Assembly (NCBI GenBank): GCA_001636495.1
Contig: KV440964.1
Span: 822,666-886,665, forward strand
Length of the DNA stretch: 64,000 nt
Direction: 5' to 3'
Origin: Sutcliffiella horikoshii
GTDB lineage: Bacteria > Bacillota > Bacilli > Bacillales > Bacillaceae_I
Part shown: positions 7,079 to 15,879 of the stretch, piece after piece
How the letters are laid out: every line of letters begins with the position of its first letter
Numbering within the stretch: position 1 is the stretch's first letter
Notes under the pieces: generated by a model
Databases searched by the model: none
What the model was told of the DNA's origin: nothing
What the model saw: only the letters and a program-made list of their open reading frames with translations
Program-made: the position numbers and the translations under genes

Positions 7079-8731
7079 TTGGATAACCAGTTTCTCGTCT
7101 CACTCACACTAATCCTAATCACATTCGGACTCTATATCGGAATCGCCATCTACAACAAAGCACGCCAAACCTCCGACTTCTACGTGGCAGGCCGCGGCGT
7201 TCCACCAATTTTCAACGGAATGGCCATCGGGGCCGACTGGATGAGTGCAGCGTCATTCATCGGAATGGCCGGAACCATCATGCTACTCGGCTACGACGGA
7301 CTTGCCTACATAATGGGTTGGACAGGCGGTTACCTGCTCCTGACCTTCCTACTTGCACCACAACTTAGAAAATACGGCCGCTACACCGTTCCAGAATTCA
7401 TCGGCGACCGTTTCAACAGCCACACCGCCCGCGTCATCGCGGCCATCTGTACCATCATCATCAGCTTTACCTACTCCATCGGCCAGCTTTCCGGCTCCGG
7501 AGTAGTAATCGGCCGCTTACTGGAAGTGGACGCGCGTATCGGAACCATGATCGGGGTAGTCCTGATCGCATTCTACGCTGCCTTCGGTGGAATGAAAGGA
7601 ATCACCTGGACCCAGGTGGCACAATACATCATCCTGATCATCGCCTACCTGATTCCAGTAATTTTCATGTCTCTGCAACTGACAAGCAACCCGTTACCAT
7701 GGCTTTCTTACGGCCAAATCGTCCAAACAATGGGTGAGCTCGACCGCGAACTCGGCGTATCCGAATATTTCGCACCGTTCACCAACGGCACCAAATGGCA
7801 GTTCATGGCCCTCATGTTCACACTCATGGCCGGAACGGCAGGACTACCGCACGTTATCGTTCGTTTCTACACTGTTTCCACCATGAAAGCAGCTCGCTGG
7901 TCAGGAGCATGGGCCCTACTTTTCATCGGCCTACTTTACCTTTCCGCTCCAGCATACGCAGCATTCTCCCGTTTCATCCTGATGAGACGCGTTGCAGGAC
8001 AACCGATCGACCAGCTTCCGGCCTGGACGGAATCCTGGATCAATACAGGGAAATTACAAATCGCTGACACGAACGGCGACGGCATCCTTCAATGGAACGA
8101 ACTTATGATCGCAAACGATATCGTCGTAATGGCAACACCCGAAATCGCCAACCTTGGCGTATTCATCATCGGACTCGTAGCGGCAGGCGCTATGGCAGCC
8201 GCACTTTCCACAGCAGGTGGACTGATGATCTCGATCTCGTCCTCCTTCGCACATGACATTTATTATCGTGTCTTGAGACCCAATGCAACTGACAAAAACC
8301 GTCTGATGGTCGGCCGTGTCACCATCGTGACAGCAACCGTCCTTGCAGGTCTTGTAGCGCTTAACCCACCAGGGGCGATCACACAGATCGTCGCATGGGC
8401 CTTCGCGCTCGCATCCGGAACCTTCTTCCCGGCACTCCTCCTTGGAGTATGGTGGAAACGTGCCAACGCACAAGGTGTCATCGCCGGAATGCTCGTGGGG
8501 CTTGGAGTGACCCTATCCTACATCTTTGCGGCAAAATTCGGTGGCTTCACCGTCCTTGGCATCATCGACACAGGAGCAGGTGTCTTCGGAGCGGCAGCAG
8601 CCATCATCACAATCATAGTCGTATCGCTTAGAACAAAAGCACCATCCCAAAAAATCCAAGACGAAGTAGTCGACCTTCGTTATCCTGAACAAATGTCGTA
8701 CAAAGATGGAAACGTCTGGATCGATAAATAA
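7079..8731 (+). CDS. Sodium/solute symporter, VC_2705/ActP-like (SSS family)
   Basis: A 550-residue SSS-family permease with about 13 transmembrane segments. Seen: DFYVAGRGVPPIFNGMAIGA and ADWMSAASFIGMAG at the first helices, YTVPEFIGDRF, AFYAAFGGMKGITWTQ and TAGLPHVIVRF. Members import acetate or other short carboxylates with Na+. An unusual loop near residues 330-341, DTNGDGILQWNE, fits the 12-residue EF-hand calcium pattern and falls in a long hydrophilic loop. TTG start after SD AAAGGGGG. The DUF4212 gene upstream and the cNMP/CBS gene downstream form the known symporter-plus-signalling context. The actual substrate is inferred. Confidence 0.88.
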   Translation: MDNQFLVSLTLILITFGLYIGIAIYNKARQTSDFYVAGRGVPPIFNGMAIGADWMSAASFIGMAGTIMLLGYDGLAYIMGWTGGYLLLTFLLAPQLRKYGRYTVPEFIGDRFNSHTARVIAAICTIIISFTYSIGQLSGSGVVIGRLLEVDARIGTMIGVVLIAFYAAFGGMKGITWTQVAQYIILIIAYLIPVIFMSLQLTSNPLPWLSYGQIVQTMGELDRELGVSEYFAPFTNGTKWQFMALMFTLMAGTAGLPHVIVRFYTVSTMKAARWSGAWALLFIGLLYLSAPAYAAFSRFILMRRVAGQPIDQLPAWTESWINTGKLQIADTNGDGILQWNELMIANDIVVMATPEIANLGVFIIGLVAAGAMAAALSTAGGLMISISSSFAHDIYYRVLRPNATDKNRLMVGRVTIVTATVLAGLVALNPPGAITQIVAWAFALASGTFFPALLLGVWWKRANAQGVIAGMLVGLGVTLSYIFAAKFGGFTVLGIIDTGAGVFGAAAAIITIIVVSLRTKAPSQKIQDEVVDLRYPEQMSYKDGNVWIDK

Positions 8732-8761
8732 ACCAAATAAACAAATAAACCAAATAGCAGG

Positions 8762-8791
8762 GAGGAGCAGCGTCACACCACGTTGCTCCTC
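8762..8791 (+). terminator. Attenuator-like hairpin between symporter and signalling gene
   Basis: GAGGAGCAGCG and CGTTGCTCCTC form a long stem with one wobble pair, followed by TTCCTT. The weak T tract suggests partial termination inside the operon. Confidence 0.55.
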
Positions 8792-8818
8792 TTCCTTGCA
8801 AAAAAAGGAGCCACTAAC

Positions 8819-10819
8819 ATGAAACATCTCCTAACAAAAAACCTATCAGAAGACCAAGCAACCCACATTCTCAGCCAATGCCAAACCTTGCACTACAACC
8901 AAAACGACATCATCCTCCACGCCAACGAAAACCGCGAAGGCGTCTTTCTTGTGCTTTCCGGCATGGCCGAAATCTACATCCCATCCCAAACTCCAACCAA
9001 TATTAAATCCAAATCCCAAGGGGAAGTCCTTGAAATCATCAAACCAAACGAACTCATCGGCCTGTCCAACATCCATCATTTCCTCATCACTCAACTCCCA
9101 CAAAATCAACAAGTGGAAGCCAAAACACCACTCTACCCAGACCAACTTCACACCCACCAACCGCACCACCAGACCCTACTACAAGTCCGCGCCATCGACG
9201 ACACAGAAGCCCTCTACATCCCATACCATATCTTAAAAGAAAGATGGTCCGAGCCCGGCATCCGCGACTATATTCTCAACCAGGTGAGCTCCCGCCTCCA
9301 TGACGTCTACCACTCGCTCGCCGAACAAATCACCATAAGCAAATCGCTCGGCCAATCAACCGACCCGACCATTCTCCAAGTCCAGGACATCATGCAAGCT
9401 AAACCAACCATCATCACTGCCAAAACAACCGATACGATCCAATCCGTCGCAGAAAAACTATCCAAAGACAGCACCATGACCGCCGCCATCATCCTAGAAA
9501 GCGCAAAAATCAAAGGCATCGTCACCATGCACGACTTCGTTAACAGAGTCATCACCAGCGGCAAAAGCACTCAAGACCAAGTCCAAACCATCATGACCCA
9601 AAACCCGATCACCATCCCAAAGACTGCCTATTATTACGAGGCACTCACCACCATGCTTCTGAACGGATTCAAACACCTGCCAGTCACCAACGAATATAAC
9701 CAGCTTACAGGCATCGTCACCCTGACTGATCTCCTACAGGCCAAACAACCGACAGCCATGCTCCAAAACACAGAAACACTCAAAACAGCCACCAAAGAAG
9801 AACTGCCACAAATCAAAAAACAGCTATACGCAACACTCACTACCATGCTTCAACAACAGGTTCCGATCCTGGCAACACTTGAAGTCATGAACACGCTGTA
9901 CGACCAGCTCATCCAGCGCTGCATAGAGCTTTCGATAAAAGAAATGCCAAGTGCACCACCGACAAAATTTTGTTTCTACCTCATGGGAAGCGGAGCGAGA
10001 AAAGAACAGTTCCTTCTCACCGACCAGGATCATTTCCTTGTCTACGAGAATCCGCCAGAATCAGCTCAAAACCCTGACACTCAAGCAAACAGCACCACCC
10101 ATAGCGGTCATATCGCCACCCGATACTTCGCCGATTTATCACAAAAAATAGTCGCAAACCTGGAACTTGCCGGCTATCAAAGATGCAAAGGCGATATGAT
10201 GGCATCCAACCCCAAATGGCGCGGTACCCTCGAGGATTGGGGATTCCGCATTCAAGAATGGACACTACATGCCACCAACGACCGTTTGCTCATAGCACAA
10301 AATTTCTTTTCATATCGCCATATAGCGGGGGACGATACACTACACAAGCAATTCCAACAAACAATATTGAATTCACTGGACCGAGCCAAAATATTCCTAT
10401 ACCGGTTATCCCAACTCGAACGGGAAAACCCGATACCAACCCTGGAGCAACCGATCCGATCCATGTTCCGCCGCAACAAAAAGCAGCTCGATCTGAAAAA
10501 GGAAGTCCTGTTTCCGTATCACCACAGCCTGCAGATCCTAGCACTCATGCACGGTGTCACTTACGGAACACCAATCGAAAAAATCGACCAATTGCACGAA
10601 AAAAAGATCCTTTCAGAAAACTTTCAAAAGGATCTTAAAGCGTCCGTCGCCACCATCCTCAACTATTACGTCAGGAACCGTCACCAGCAGCACCAAAAAG
10701 GAGAGGAACTCACATCAACCTTAACACTACCAACCCTCACCACCCGTGAAAAAGAGGAGCTGATGCTAAGCATTCGTCTCATTAAGGAGCTCCAAAATCA
10801 CATGCTTTCCTACTATTAA
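8819..10819 (+). CDS. cNMP-binding/CBS/DUF294 nucleotidyltransferase-like signalling protein
   Basis: A 666-residue cytoplasmic multidomain protein. In order: a cyclic-nucleotide-binding-like domain (about 10-150; GVFLVLSGMAEIYIP), a CBS pair (about 185-310; QDIMQAKPTIITAKTTDTI and ITGIVTLTDLL-type ends), a GlnD-like nucleotidyltransferase domain DUF294 (about 340-480; MGSGARKEQFLLTDQDHFLV with the G-S and D-x-D pattern), and the DUF294 C-terminal domain. ATG 8819 is chosen because AAAAAAGGAG lies 8 bases upstream. Such proteins often adjoin SSS-family acetate transporters and may adjust them to energy state; the real signal is unknown. Confidence 0.87.
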   Translation: MKHLLTKNLSEDQATHILSQCQTLHYNQNDIILHANENREGVFLVLSGMAEIYIPSQTPTNIKSKSQGEVLEIIKPNELIGLSNIHHFLITQLPQNQQVEAKTPLYPDQLHTHQPHHQTLLQVRAIDDTEALYIPYHILKERWSEPGIRDYILNQVSSRLHDVYHSLAEQITISKSLGQSTDPTILQVQDIMQAKPTIITAKTTDTIQSVAEKLSKDSTMTAAIILESAKIKGIVTMHDFVNRVITSGKSTQDQVQTIMTQNPITIPKTAYYYEALTTMLLNGFKHLPVTNEYNQLTGIVTLTDLLQAKQPTAMLQNTETLKTATKEELPQIKKQLYATLTTMLQQQVPILATLEVMNTLYDQLIQRCIELSIKEMPSAPPTKFCFYLMGSGARKEQFLLTDQDHFLVYENPPESAQNPDTQANSTTHSGHIATRYFADLSQKIVANLELAGYQRCKGDMMASNPKWRGTLEDWGFRIQEWTLHATNDRLLIAQNFFSYRHIAGDDTLHKQFQQTILNSLDRAKIFLYRLSQLERENPIPTLEQPIRSMFRRNKKQLDLKKEVLFPYHHSLQILALMHGVTYGTPIEKIDQLHEKKILSENFQKDLKASVATILNYYVRNRHQQHQKGEELTSTLTLPTLTTREKEELMLSIRLIKELQNHMLSYY

Positions 10820-10848
10820 ACAGAGGAAAAAGGAGGTACCTACAAAAT

Positions 10849-11493
10849 ATGTTCCCATTCGCAAAAAAACATTATTTCCCGAGCAATTTAGCAGAAAATA
10901 TACCACTTTCCACACCTGTCGACAAACTCGAATACACTGTTTTCGATACCGAAACGACCGGTTTCAACGTGGCAAAAGACGACCGCCTTATAGAACTTGG
11001 CGCCGTTAAAATAAAGAACCTCCAGGTCATCGAGGACACGGCCTACCAAACGTACATCAACCCTAATCGACAAATCCCTCGGGAAATTACCGAGCTCACC
11101 GGCATCACACAAGAACAGACAGAAGAAGCACCAACAGCCCTGATGGCAATCGAAGACCTAAGAAACCTTGCAGCAGGCCAGTCCGCTTGCTATGTCGGCC
11201 ACTACGTAGCGTTCGATATGCTCGCCATCAACTCAGAACTAAAACGTCACAACCTGACCTGGAAATCACCCAAAGCCATCGACACCCTCAACCTGATCGG
11301 CTATATCGCACCAAACTACGACATGCGTGACCTTGAAAAGTACGCCCGAGACTTCGGAACAAGAATCTACCAACGCCACTCTGCACTTGGAGATGCGCTA
11401 ACCACCGCATACCTATTTACAGAACTACTTCAGATCGTCCAGGAACGTGGGATTAAGACATGGGGGGATTTATTGAATATAGGAATAAGTTGA
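10849..11493 (+). CDS. DnaQ-like 3'-5' exonuclease (DEDDh)
   Basis: A 214-residue protein with the three exonuclease motifs: VFDTETTGFN (ExoI, about residue 30), YVGHYVAFDM (ExoII) and RHSALGDALTTA (ExoIII, DEDDh type). It resembles the epsilon subunit of DNA polymerase III. In this neighbourhood it follows the cNMP/CBS/DUF294 gene by 29 bases, a linkage seen widely beside ActP-type symporters. SD AAAAGGAGG precedes ATG. Whether it acts on DNA, RNA or nucleotides is not shown. Confidence 0.88.
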   Translation: MFPFAKKHYFPSNLAENIPLSTPVDKLEYTVFDTETTGFNVAKDDRLIELGAVKIKNLQVIEDTAYQTYINPNRQIPREITELTGITQEQTEEAPTALMAIEDLRNLAAGQSACYVGHYVAFDMLAINSELKRHNLTWKSPKAIDTLNLIGYIAPNYDMRDLEKYARDFGTRIYQRHSALGDALTTAYLFTELLQIVQERGIKTWGDLLNIGIS

Positions 11494-11531
11494 ATGTTGG
11501 TTTTGTTGGTTTTTTGTGTTGAGTTTTCGGG

Positions 11532-11537
11532 TATAAT
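11532..11537 (+). promoter_or_regulatory. -10 element before the HTH gene
   Basis: TATAAT precedes SD AAAGGAGG and the GTG start; no good -35 stands 17 bases upstream (TTGTGT is too close). Confidence 0.35.
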
Positions 11538-11560
11538 ATAGGTAAAAGGAGGTTTTTTAC

Positions 11561-12259
11561 GTGTATGAATCTAATCTGCAAATAAATATAGGTCTGTGGA
11601 AAAGTGCAAATGTGCTTGTTCAAGGGCAGCATCATGATGAAGCCTTTGAAGTATTAAAAACAATCGCCCAACAGGCAATTCATTCAATAGGGGCACAAGT
11701 ACCCGCTATAGATCTCCCTGCCAATCAATACTCAAGAATTGATGAAGCAGAAATAGCTTCTATGATTTCATTAGCAAAAAAAATTAACGAGCTTGTCTTA
11801 CAAAATAATCAAATGAAGGCGTCCACTTTAATGTCAGATTATATAGAGAGATTAATAAGTCTGCTTATTAGTTCAAAGACTGAAGCAGAAATATTTAGAA
11901 GAGAGATATTTATCTCTATTATTCACAAAAGAATGAAGGAGCAGAGTGCAGCTTCTTTACTACACGAGTCAAATGCACAAGCATTGGAATATAAAGAAAG
12001 CGAATACGTGACCACAAAGGAAGCGGCAGTAATAGGTGGTGTATCTGATCAGACTATAAGACGTTGGTGTGAGAAAGGGAAGTTCCCAGAAGCTTTCCAA
12101 ACGGATGGAGGACATTGGAGAATTCCACAAAAGTATGTGAAGACCACCTTGAATGAAGCTCAATCAGCCGATAAATGGATGAGGAAAGTAGATAGTGATA
12201 CAAGAAATCATATAGGAGGAGCAGTAAATGAGTTTGATATCGAAATTGAATACTCCTAA
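11561..12259 (+). CDS. HTH (MerR/excisionase-like) DNA-binding protein
   Basis: A 232-residue protein. The N-terminal 130 residues are helical and not recognised. The motif YVTTKEAAVIGGVSDQTIRR near residue 147, followed by WCEKGKFPEAFQTDGGHWRIP, is a winged helix-turn-helix of the excisionase/MerR kind. GTG start with SD AAAGGAGG. Its end overlaps the start of a short, apparently truncated ORF with its own SD, which suggests a former two-gene unit such as a regulator or antitoxin with its partner. AT-rich codon use differs from the A/C-rich genes before and after. Confidence 0.75.
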   Translation: MYESNLQINIGLWKSANVLVQGQHHDEAFEVLKTIAQQAIHSIGAQVPAIDLPANQYSRIDEAEIASMISLAKKINELVLQNNQMKASTLMSDYIERLISLLISSKTEAEIFRREIFISIIHKRMKEQSAASLLHESNAQALEYKESEYVTTKEAAVIGGVSDQTIRRWCEKGKFPEAFQTDGGHWRIPQKYVKTTLNEAQSADKWMRKVDSDTRNHIGGAVNEFDIEIEYS

Positions 12260-12302
12260 GGCTATATTACTAGCAATACTAGAAGGTTCCCTAAAAAAGT
12301 AG
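12228..12302 (+). pseudogene. Truncated ORF overlapping the HTH gene
   Basis: ATG 12228 has SD TAGGAGGAG 7 bases upstream and reads MSLISKLNTPKAILLAILEG then SLKK and TAG. The 24-residue frame stops at once. It overlaps the HTH gene by 32 bases, as coupled partners do, so it may be the 5' stub of a lost gene; a genuine micropeptide is possible. Confidence 0.4.
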
Positions 12303-12473
12303 GTCCAATAAATTGTATTCATCCACTTGAATTTCTCAGAATCCTCGAGTCATAGTACACTTTGATAGTCACACCAATAAAAACTACCAGATAATTTCAC
12401 TCCGCGCTATAATGTTCTCAATAAAGAACGAAAAATATCTACAAACCAACACCCAAAAGGGGCCACAAATCCC

Positions 12474-13556
12474 ATGACAAAACCAAAATCCCAACAACCC
12501 CACCTGATCCATCTTCTCCGGGCAGTTGCCATTCTATTCGTCATGCTCGGCCATCTCAACGGACTCCTCTATAAAAGATATGCCCAGGACTGGTTCGGCA
12601 TGGGTGAGGGGGGGAGAACAGGTGGGGTAGACATGTTCTTTGTCATCAGTGGATTTATGATCGCTTACTTATACAGACACAAAATAGGGGAGAGAGGACA
12701 AGCAGGCATCTTTCTTCAAAAACGGATCACGAGGATTATCCCGTTTTATTGGCTCACAACTTTTGGCGTCCTATCGATACTGCTCATCTTTCCATACTTC
12801 GGCGAACAATTCAGCCTGGCATATTTAATAAAATCAATGTTTCTCTTAGCAGATGATCCCATTCTGACAGTCGCATGGTCCTTGACACATATCTTTTTCT
12901 TCTATTTTATATTCACCTTGCTATTGTTCAAACCAACATTAGGTCGCCTCACAATCGCAGCCTACCTAACATGCATCATTACGTTCTATTTCATCGACTT
13001 CTATCCGGAAAACATGCTGGCCGCTACACTGCTCAATGTCAGCAATCTGATTATCTGGCTGGGCGCGTTCGTGGCATTTGCCCTGACCGCATCTCGTGTG
13101 AAAATCAACACCATCATCGGAGCAACACTGACAGCCATTGGAATCGCGGCATTCCTCTTCATCTGGTCGAACAACACCTATCAATTCCTTACCATAGAAC
13201 AAGGCACCATCCGACCACTCCTATACGGAATCAGCTCATGCTTTCTTGTAGGCGGCTTAGCTTCACTCGACCTCTCACAAAAACCAAGAGTCAATAAACT
13301 ACTAGATTATATCTGAAAAGCATCATTCTCGATTTTTCTAACTCATAGCTTATTTATCATATTATTCATCATCCTTTTCATTGAAAACGTAAAGATACAG
13401 GAAATCATCGGATGGGACCTCACCATGCTCACGATCCTCCTGCTCACCACCATTGGCGGACTGCTAGCCTATCAAATTGTAGAAAAACCATTTAACAAAC
13501 GACTGACCACCTTGCTGAACCGCAAAAAAATAGCCTCACATCCAGCAGCACCATAA
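12474..13556 (+). pseudogene. Acyltransferase-3 family membrane protein interrupted by TGA
   Basis: The frame codes for an OafA/YrhL-type membrane O-acyltransferase: LLRAVAILFVMLGHLNG with the catalytic-type His, GGVDMFFVISGFMIAYL, KRITRIIPFYW. A TGA at 13314-13316 stops it after 280 residues, but the same frame continues for 80 more family-like residues: KASFSIFLTHSLFI, then a transmembrane segment and YQIVEKPFNK, ending at TAA 13554. Family members usually have a Gly or Asp before ASFSIYLTH, so one GGA to TGA change explains it. It could be a recent pseudogene or a still functional short protein. ATG follows SD AAAGGGG. Confidence 0.8.
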
Positions 13557-13580
13557 AAAAATCTCATAACATGTAAAAGA

Positions 13581-13606
13581 GGGGGCGGTCCAAAGGAACC
13601 GTCCCC
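13581..13606. repeat. Short palindromic repeat, GGACGGT family
   Basis: GGGGGCGGTCC and GGAACCGTCCCC pair around AAA. It is related to the GGGGACGG-type elements near 43.1, 44.9 and 62.1 kb. Confidence 0.55.
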
Positions 13607-13616
13607 ACAACCCACC

Positions 13617-13733
13617 TATGCAATTGCTCAAAACGCTGTTCCAAATACAAAACTACTTAAAGTTAAACAAGCAATAAAGATGGCGGGCGGAGCAACTAAA
13701 TTCGCTAATAAACTAGTAGAGAATTATAATTAA
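13617..13733 (+). pseudogene. C-terminal fragment of an unknown protein
   Basis: Directly after the palindromic repeat an open frame without start reads YAIAQNAVPNTKLLKVKQAI then KMAGGATKFANKLVENYN and TAA. It looks like the helical tail of a larger protein whose 5' part was removed at the repeat. Function unknown. Confidence 0.4.
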
Positions 13734-13769
13734 TTATGAATGAACTAGTAGGAAGGACTGTGAATATTT

Positions 13770-13958
13770 ATGCTAGCAAGTAAAAAAACATATCAAATGT
13801 TAATAGCGTTAGTTGGTATTTTGTTTTTTATATACAATTTTACAATAAAGGCTAATGTCAGCTCGGATATAGATACATATATCATTTTCCCAATAACATT
13901 AGTACTACTAGTATTATTTGCATTCTTATATGTAAAGGCTGATAAAAAATCAAAATAA
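13770..13958 (+). CDS. Small membrane protein, unknown
   Basis: A 62-residue protein with two transmembrane segments (about 8-25 and 36-55) and Lys-rich ends (KADKKSK). A weak SD (AGGAAGGA) lies before ATG. It follows the C-terminal fragment at 13617, and such small membrane proteins often accompany toxin-like genes; no family recognised. Confidence 0.6.
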   Translation: MLASKKTYQMLIALVGILFFIYNFTIKANVSSDIDTYIIFPITLVLLVLFAFLYVKADKKSK

Positions 13959-13967
13959 CCCCATTTT

Positions 13968-14007
13968 AAGGAAGCAACCTAAGTACACGGGTGCTCCCTT
14001 TTTTTGC
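13968..14007 (+). terminator. Terminator of the small membrane protein gene
   Basis: AAGGAAGC (13968-13975) pairs with GCTCCCTT (13993-14000, one mismatch) and runs into seven T. Confidence 0.6.
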
Positions 14008-14009
14008 TC

Positions 14010-14034
14010 AAAAAACCCGTCCTCATGACGGGTC
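14010..14034 (-). terminator. Terminator of the BsuPI-like gene
   Basis: On the minus strand GACCCGTC and GACGGGT form a stem with loop ATGAG, followed by a T run (AAAAA on +). Confidence 0.7.
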
Positions 14035-14041
14035 ACACCAC

Positions 14042-14380
14042 TCATATATCAAATTCCAACCGATCCCTAGCCCCTTGCCAATCCGAATCAGCCAGCCACA
14101 CGATCACTTTATGCCGCCCCGGCTGCAGATTCTTTAACGGAATATCAAAACTCAATTCCTGCCCAGCCGACACCATGATTTCCTCATAGATCATCGTGAA
14201 CATCTTTCCTTCAGAAAATTGCTCCACCCGAGCGCCATCACGGTACAAAATATAGTCATATCGCTGCCCGCTACGGAAGGTCACTTTTTCACTGGACCCG
14301 CCAGTATTTTCTACAACAAAATGCAACATCACCGAATCCGGCCCGCTTTCAGAATACGTCAACTTGGCTTCCAAACCCAT
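14042..14380 (-). CDS. BsuPI-domain protein (intracellular proteinase inhibitor-like)
   Basis: A 112-residue beta-sandwich protein of the BsuPI family. Seen: VMLHFVVENTGGSSEKVTF, YDYILYRDGARVEQFSEG and LQPGRHKVIVWLAD, all typical. The B. subtilis inhibitor regulates the intracellular serine protease. ATG 14380 is chosen because the SD-like GGGAGTG lies just before it; the frame is open slightly further. No signal peptide, so cytoplasmic. Its own terminator follows. Confidence 0.8.
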   Translation of the reverse strand: MGLEAKLTYSESGPDSVMLHFVVENTGGSSEKVTFRSGQRYDYILYRDGARVEQFSEGKMFTMIYEEIMVSAGQELSFDIPLKNLQPGRHKVIVWLADSDWQGARDRLEFDI

Positions 14381-14601
14381 GCCACAACACTCCCATCGCA
14401 ATCTAATTCATTACTAAACTATTCGACAAAATGGAGTGTATACCTCTAATGATTTAAGAATGGGAAAAAAGGGTATTAAATCCATTACAGCGAATTTAAT
14501 AATTAGGAAAAACGTAATAGTAAATTTACTCTGCGTTTACAATCAGTTGTTACAATGATGGTAATTAAGAAAGAATCATTCATTCTTCACTGGGAGGTTT
14601 T

Positions 14602-14751
14602 ATGATGATTTCAAACATTAAAAAAGAGTGGCACAAGTTCTGGTACTTCAATTATAACTATCTGTTGGCAAGTGAAGAAAATGACCAACAATATAATAAA
14701 TATTTATCTAAATCCAAATACCATGGTAGTAAACTAATGCAGCTTTTGTGA
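14602..14751 (+). CDS. 49-residue small protein
   Basis: ATG with SD GGGAGG 4 bases before it (the ATG at 14605 would give better spacing). It reads MMISNIKKEWHKFWYFNYNY then a charged tail ending KLMQLL. Aromatic and basic N-terminal half; the layout resembles the 54-residue protein at 20266. A perfect terminator overlaps the stop. Function unknown. Confidence 0.6.
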   Translation: MMISNIKKEWHKFWYFNYNYLLASEENDQQYNKYLSKSKYHGSKLMQLL

Positions 14752-14765
14752 GCTGCATTTTTTTG
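14736..14765 (+). terminator. Terminator of the 49-residue gene
   Basis: ATGCAGCT and AGCTGCAT form a perfect 8-bp stem followed by seven T. The stem contains the last codons and stop. Confidence 0.8.
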
Positions 14766-14789
14766 TGTGCATAACTCACAACCGGGAGT

Positions 14790-15689
14790 CTACATCAATT
14801 TAAACTCTCTTAAGTGGAAACGCAATAAGGTTTTTTCTTCGGGTAAAAACTCGAAATATAATTCATACTCATTATCAATGATGTAGTAATAGAAGTATAA
14901 TCCCTCTAGTTCGTTTAACCCTTCTTGCTCTGGTTCACCAAATAACTCTTCAATATCATCAGGTGTCAACTTTTCAGGTTGGATGACAGTGAGTAATCCA
15001 ACTGTATTTTCTCCTGCTGTTGTGCCGTAGCCGGTATGGGAATAAATATAATAAAGGGCTTCATTTCGCTGGATATGGGCATCTGGTTTACCAAGAACCT
15101 GCGTCAGGGCCACTATCGACGTTCCTATGCCATAACCATCAGGAGTAAACTTTCCTTCCTTAATGCTTTCCAGAAATTGTTTGTCAATGACAAAGGTTTC
15201 CGTAGGGCTAAATGTATGGTTGAAGTCCACCGTAAGCTCCGAATCGGCACATTCCACTGACTCTTTCACTTCTATACCTTGTGCACCCATCTGAAAAGTG
15301 AGCACGCAACCATTATCTTCTTTCTCGGAAACCGCAACGGATCCATCCTTATTCGCATATCCATTTATACTCTTTGAGGAAACGATAAGGTCGGAGGAAC
15401 CTTCAGATTTTGGAGTAGGATCATCATTGGATACTTCGATAAGAAAAGAAAAGCCTTCCTCTGTTTCATCATATGTAGTCAATTGGCCAACGATAGCTGG
15501 GTTGGCAGAAGTAAACCAATCTCCTTTCCAATTTTCTGACATCGGAACATCCGCCCCAGAAACCGATAGTTCTTCAGCTTCCGTTACTTCTACTAATGTA
15601 TCCTCACTTGTGAAAAAAACCGCACCATCCTGACATCCCGCAAGTAGTAACAGTAAAGAGCATATAAATGGAAATAATAACTTTTTAAT
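14790..15689 (-). CDS. Lipoprotein of unknown function, apparent ATT start
   Basis: A 299-residue lipoprotein. Just after an in-frame TAG at 15704, the frame reads SD AGGGGG, eight bases, then ATT at 15689-15687, followed by KKLLFPFICSLLLLLAGC: a classical signal peptide with lipobox LLAGC. No ATG, GTG or TTG exists in frame before the lipobox; the first ATG (15542) lies beyond it and would lose the signal. The mature part is acidic with TPDGYGIGTSIVALTQVLGK and YYYYIIDNEYELYFE near the end. No named domain recognised. It should be membrane-anchored on the outside. Confidence 0.7.
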   Translation of the reverse strand: MKKLLFPFICSLLLLLAGCQDGAVFFTSEDTLVEVTEAEELSVSGADVPMSENWKGDWFTSANPAIVGQLTTYDETEEGFSFLIEVSNDDPTPKSEGSSDLIVSSKSINGYANKDGSVAVSEKEDNGCVLTFQMGAQGIEVKESVECADSELTVDFNHTFSPTETFVIDKQFLESIKEGKFTPDGYGIGTSIVALTQVLGKPDAHIQRNEALYYIYSHTGYGTTAGENTVGLLTVIQPEKLTPDDIEELFGEPEQEGLNELEGLYFYYYIIDNEYELYFEFLPEEKTLLRFHLREFKLM

Positions 15690-15821
15690 TGGAATAACCC
15701 CCTAAATATTGGTTTTCGGACCAATTATAGCATTTAAAGAGTTAAAATGGTTCCATTTTCAAAAAAATCAAACAAAACCCTTGTCCCTCTTGACATTGTT
15801 GGCATAAACAACCAACCAAGC

Positions 15822-15851
15822 TAATAAACTGATACAAACCAAACATACAAA
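15822..15851 (+). promoter_or_regulatory. Sigma-E type promoter of usd-spoIIID
   Basis: -10 element CATACAAA (15844-15851) and -35-like TAATAAA (15822-15828), 15 bases apart, resemble sigma-E promoters (ATA at -35, CATACA-T at -10). It lies 30 bases before usd, and spoIIID in B. subtilis is a sigma-E gene. Confidence 0.5.
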
Positions 15852-15879
15852 GAGAGTGTTTGAGGTGAGGGATCGTAGC

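Noticed and set aside
8054-8473. Long open frames opposite to the symporter and other C-rich genes
   Set aside because: They follow from the codon bias of the + strand genes; no SD, no domain and complete overlap with a clear gene.
13314-13316. TGA in the acyltransferase as a selenocysteine codon
   Set aside because: The family has Gly or Asp here, no redox role is known for it, and no SECIS-like hairpin follows.
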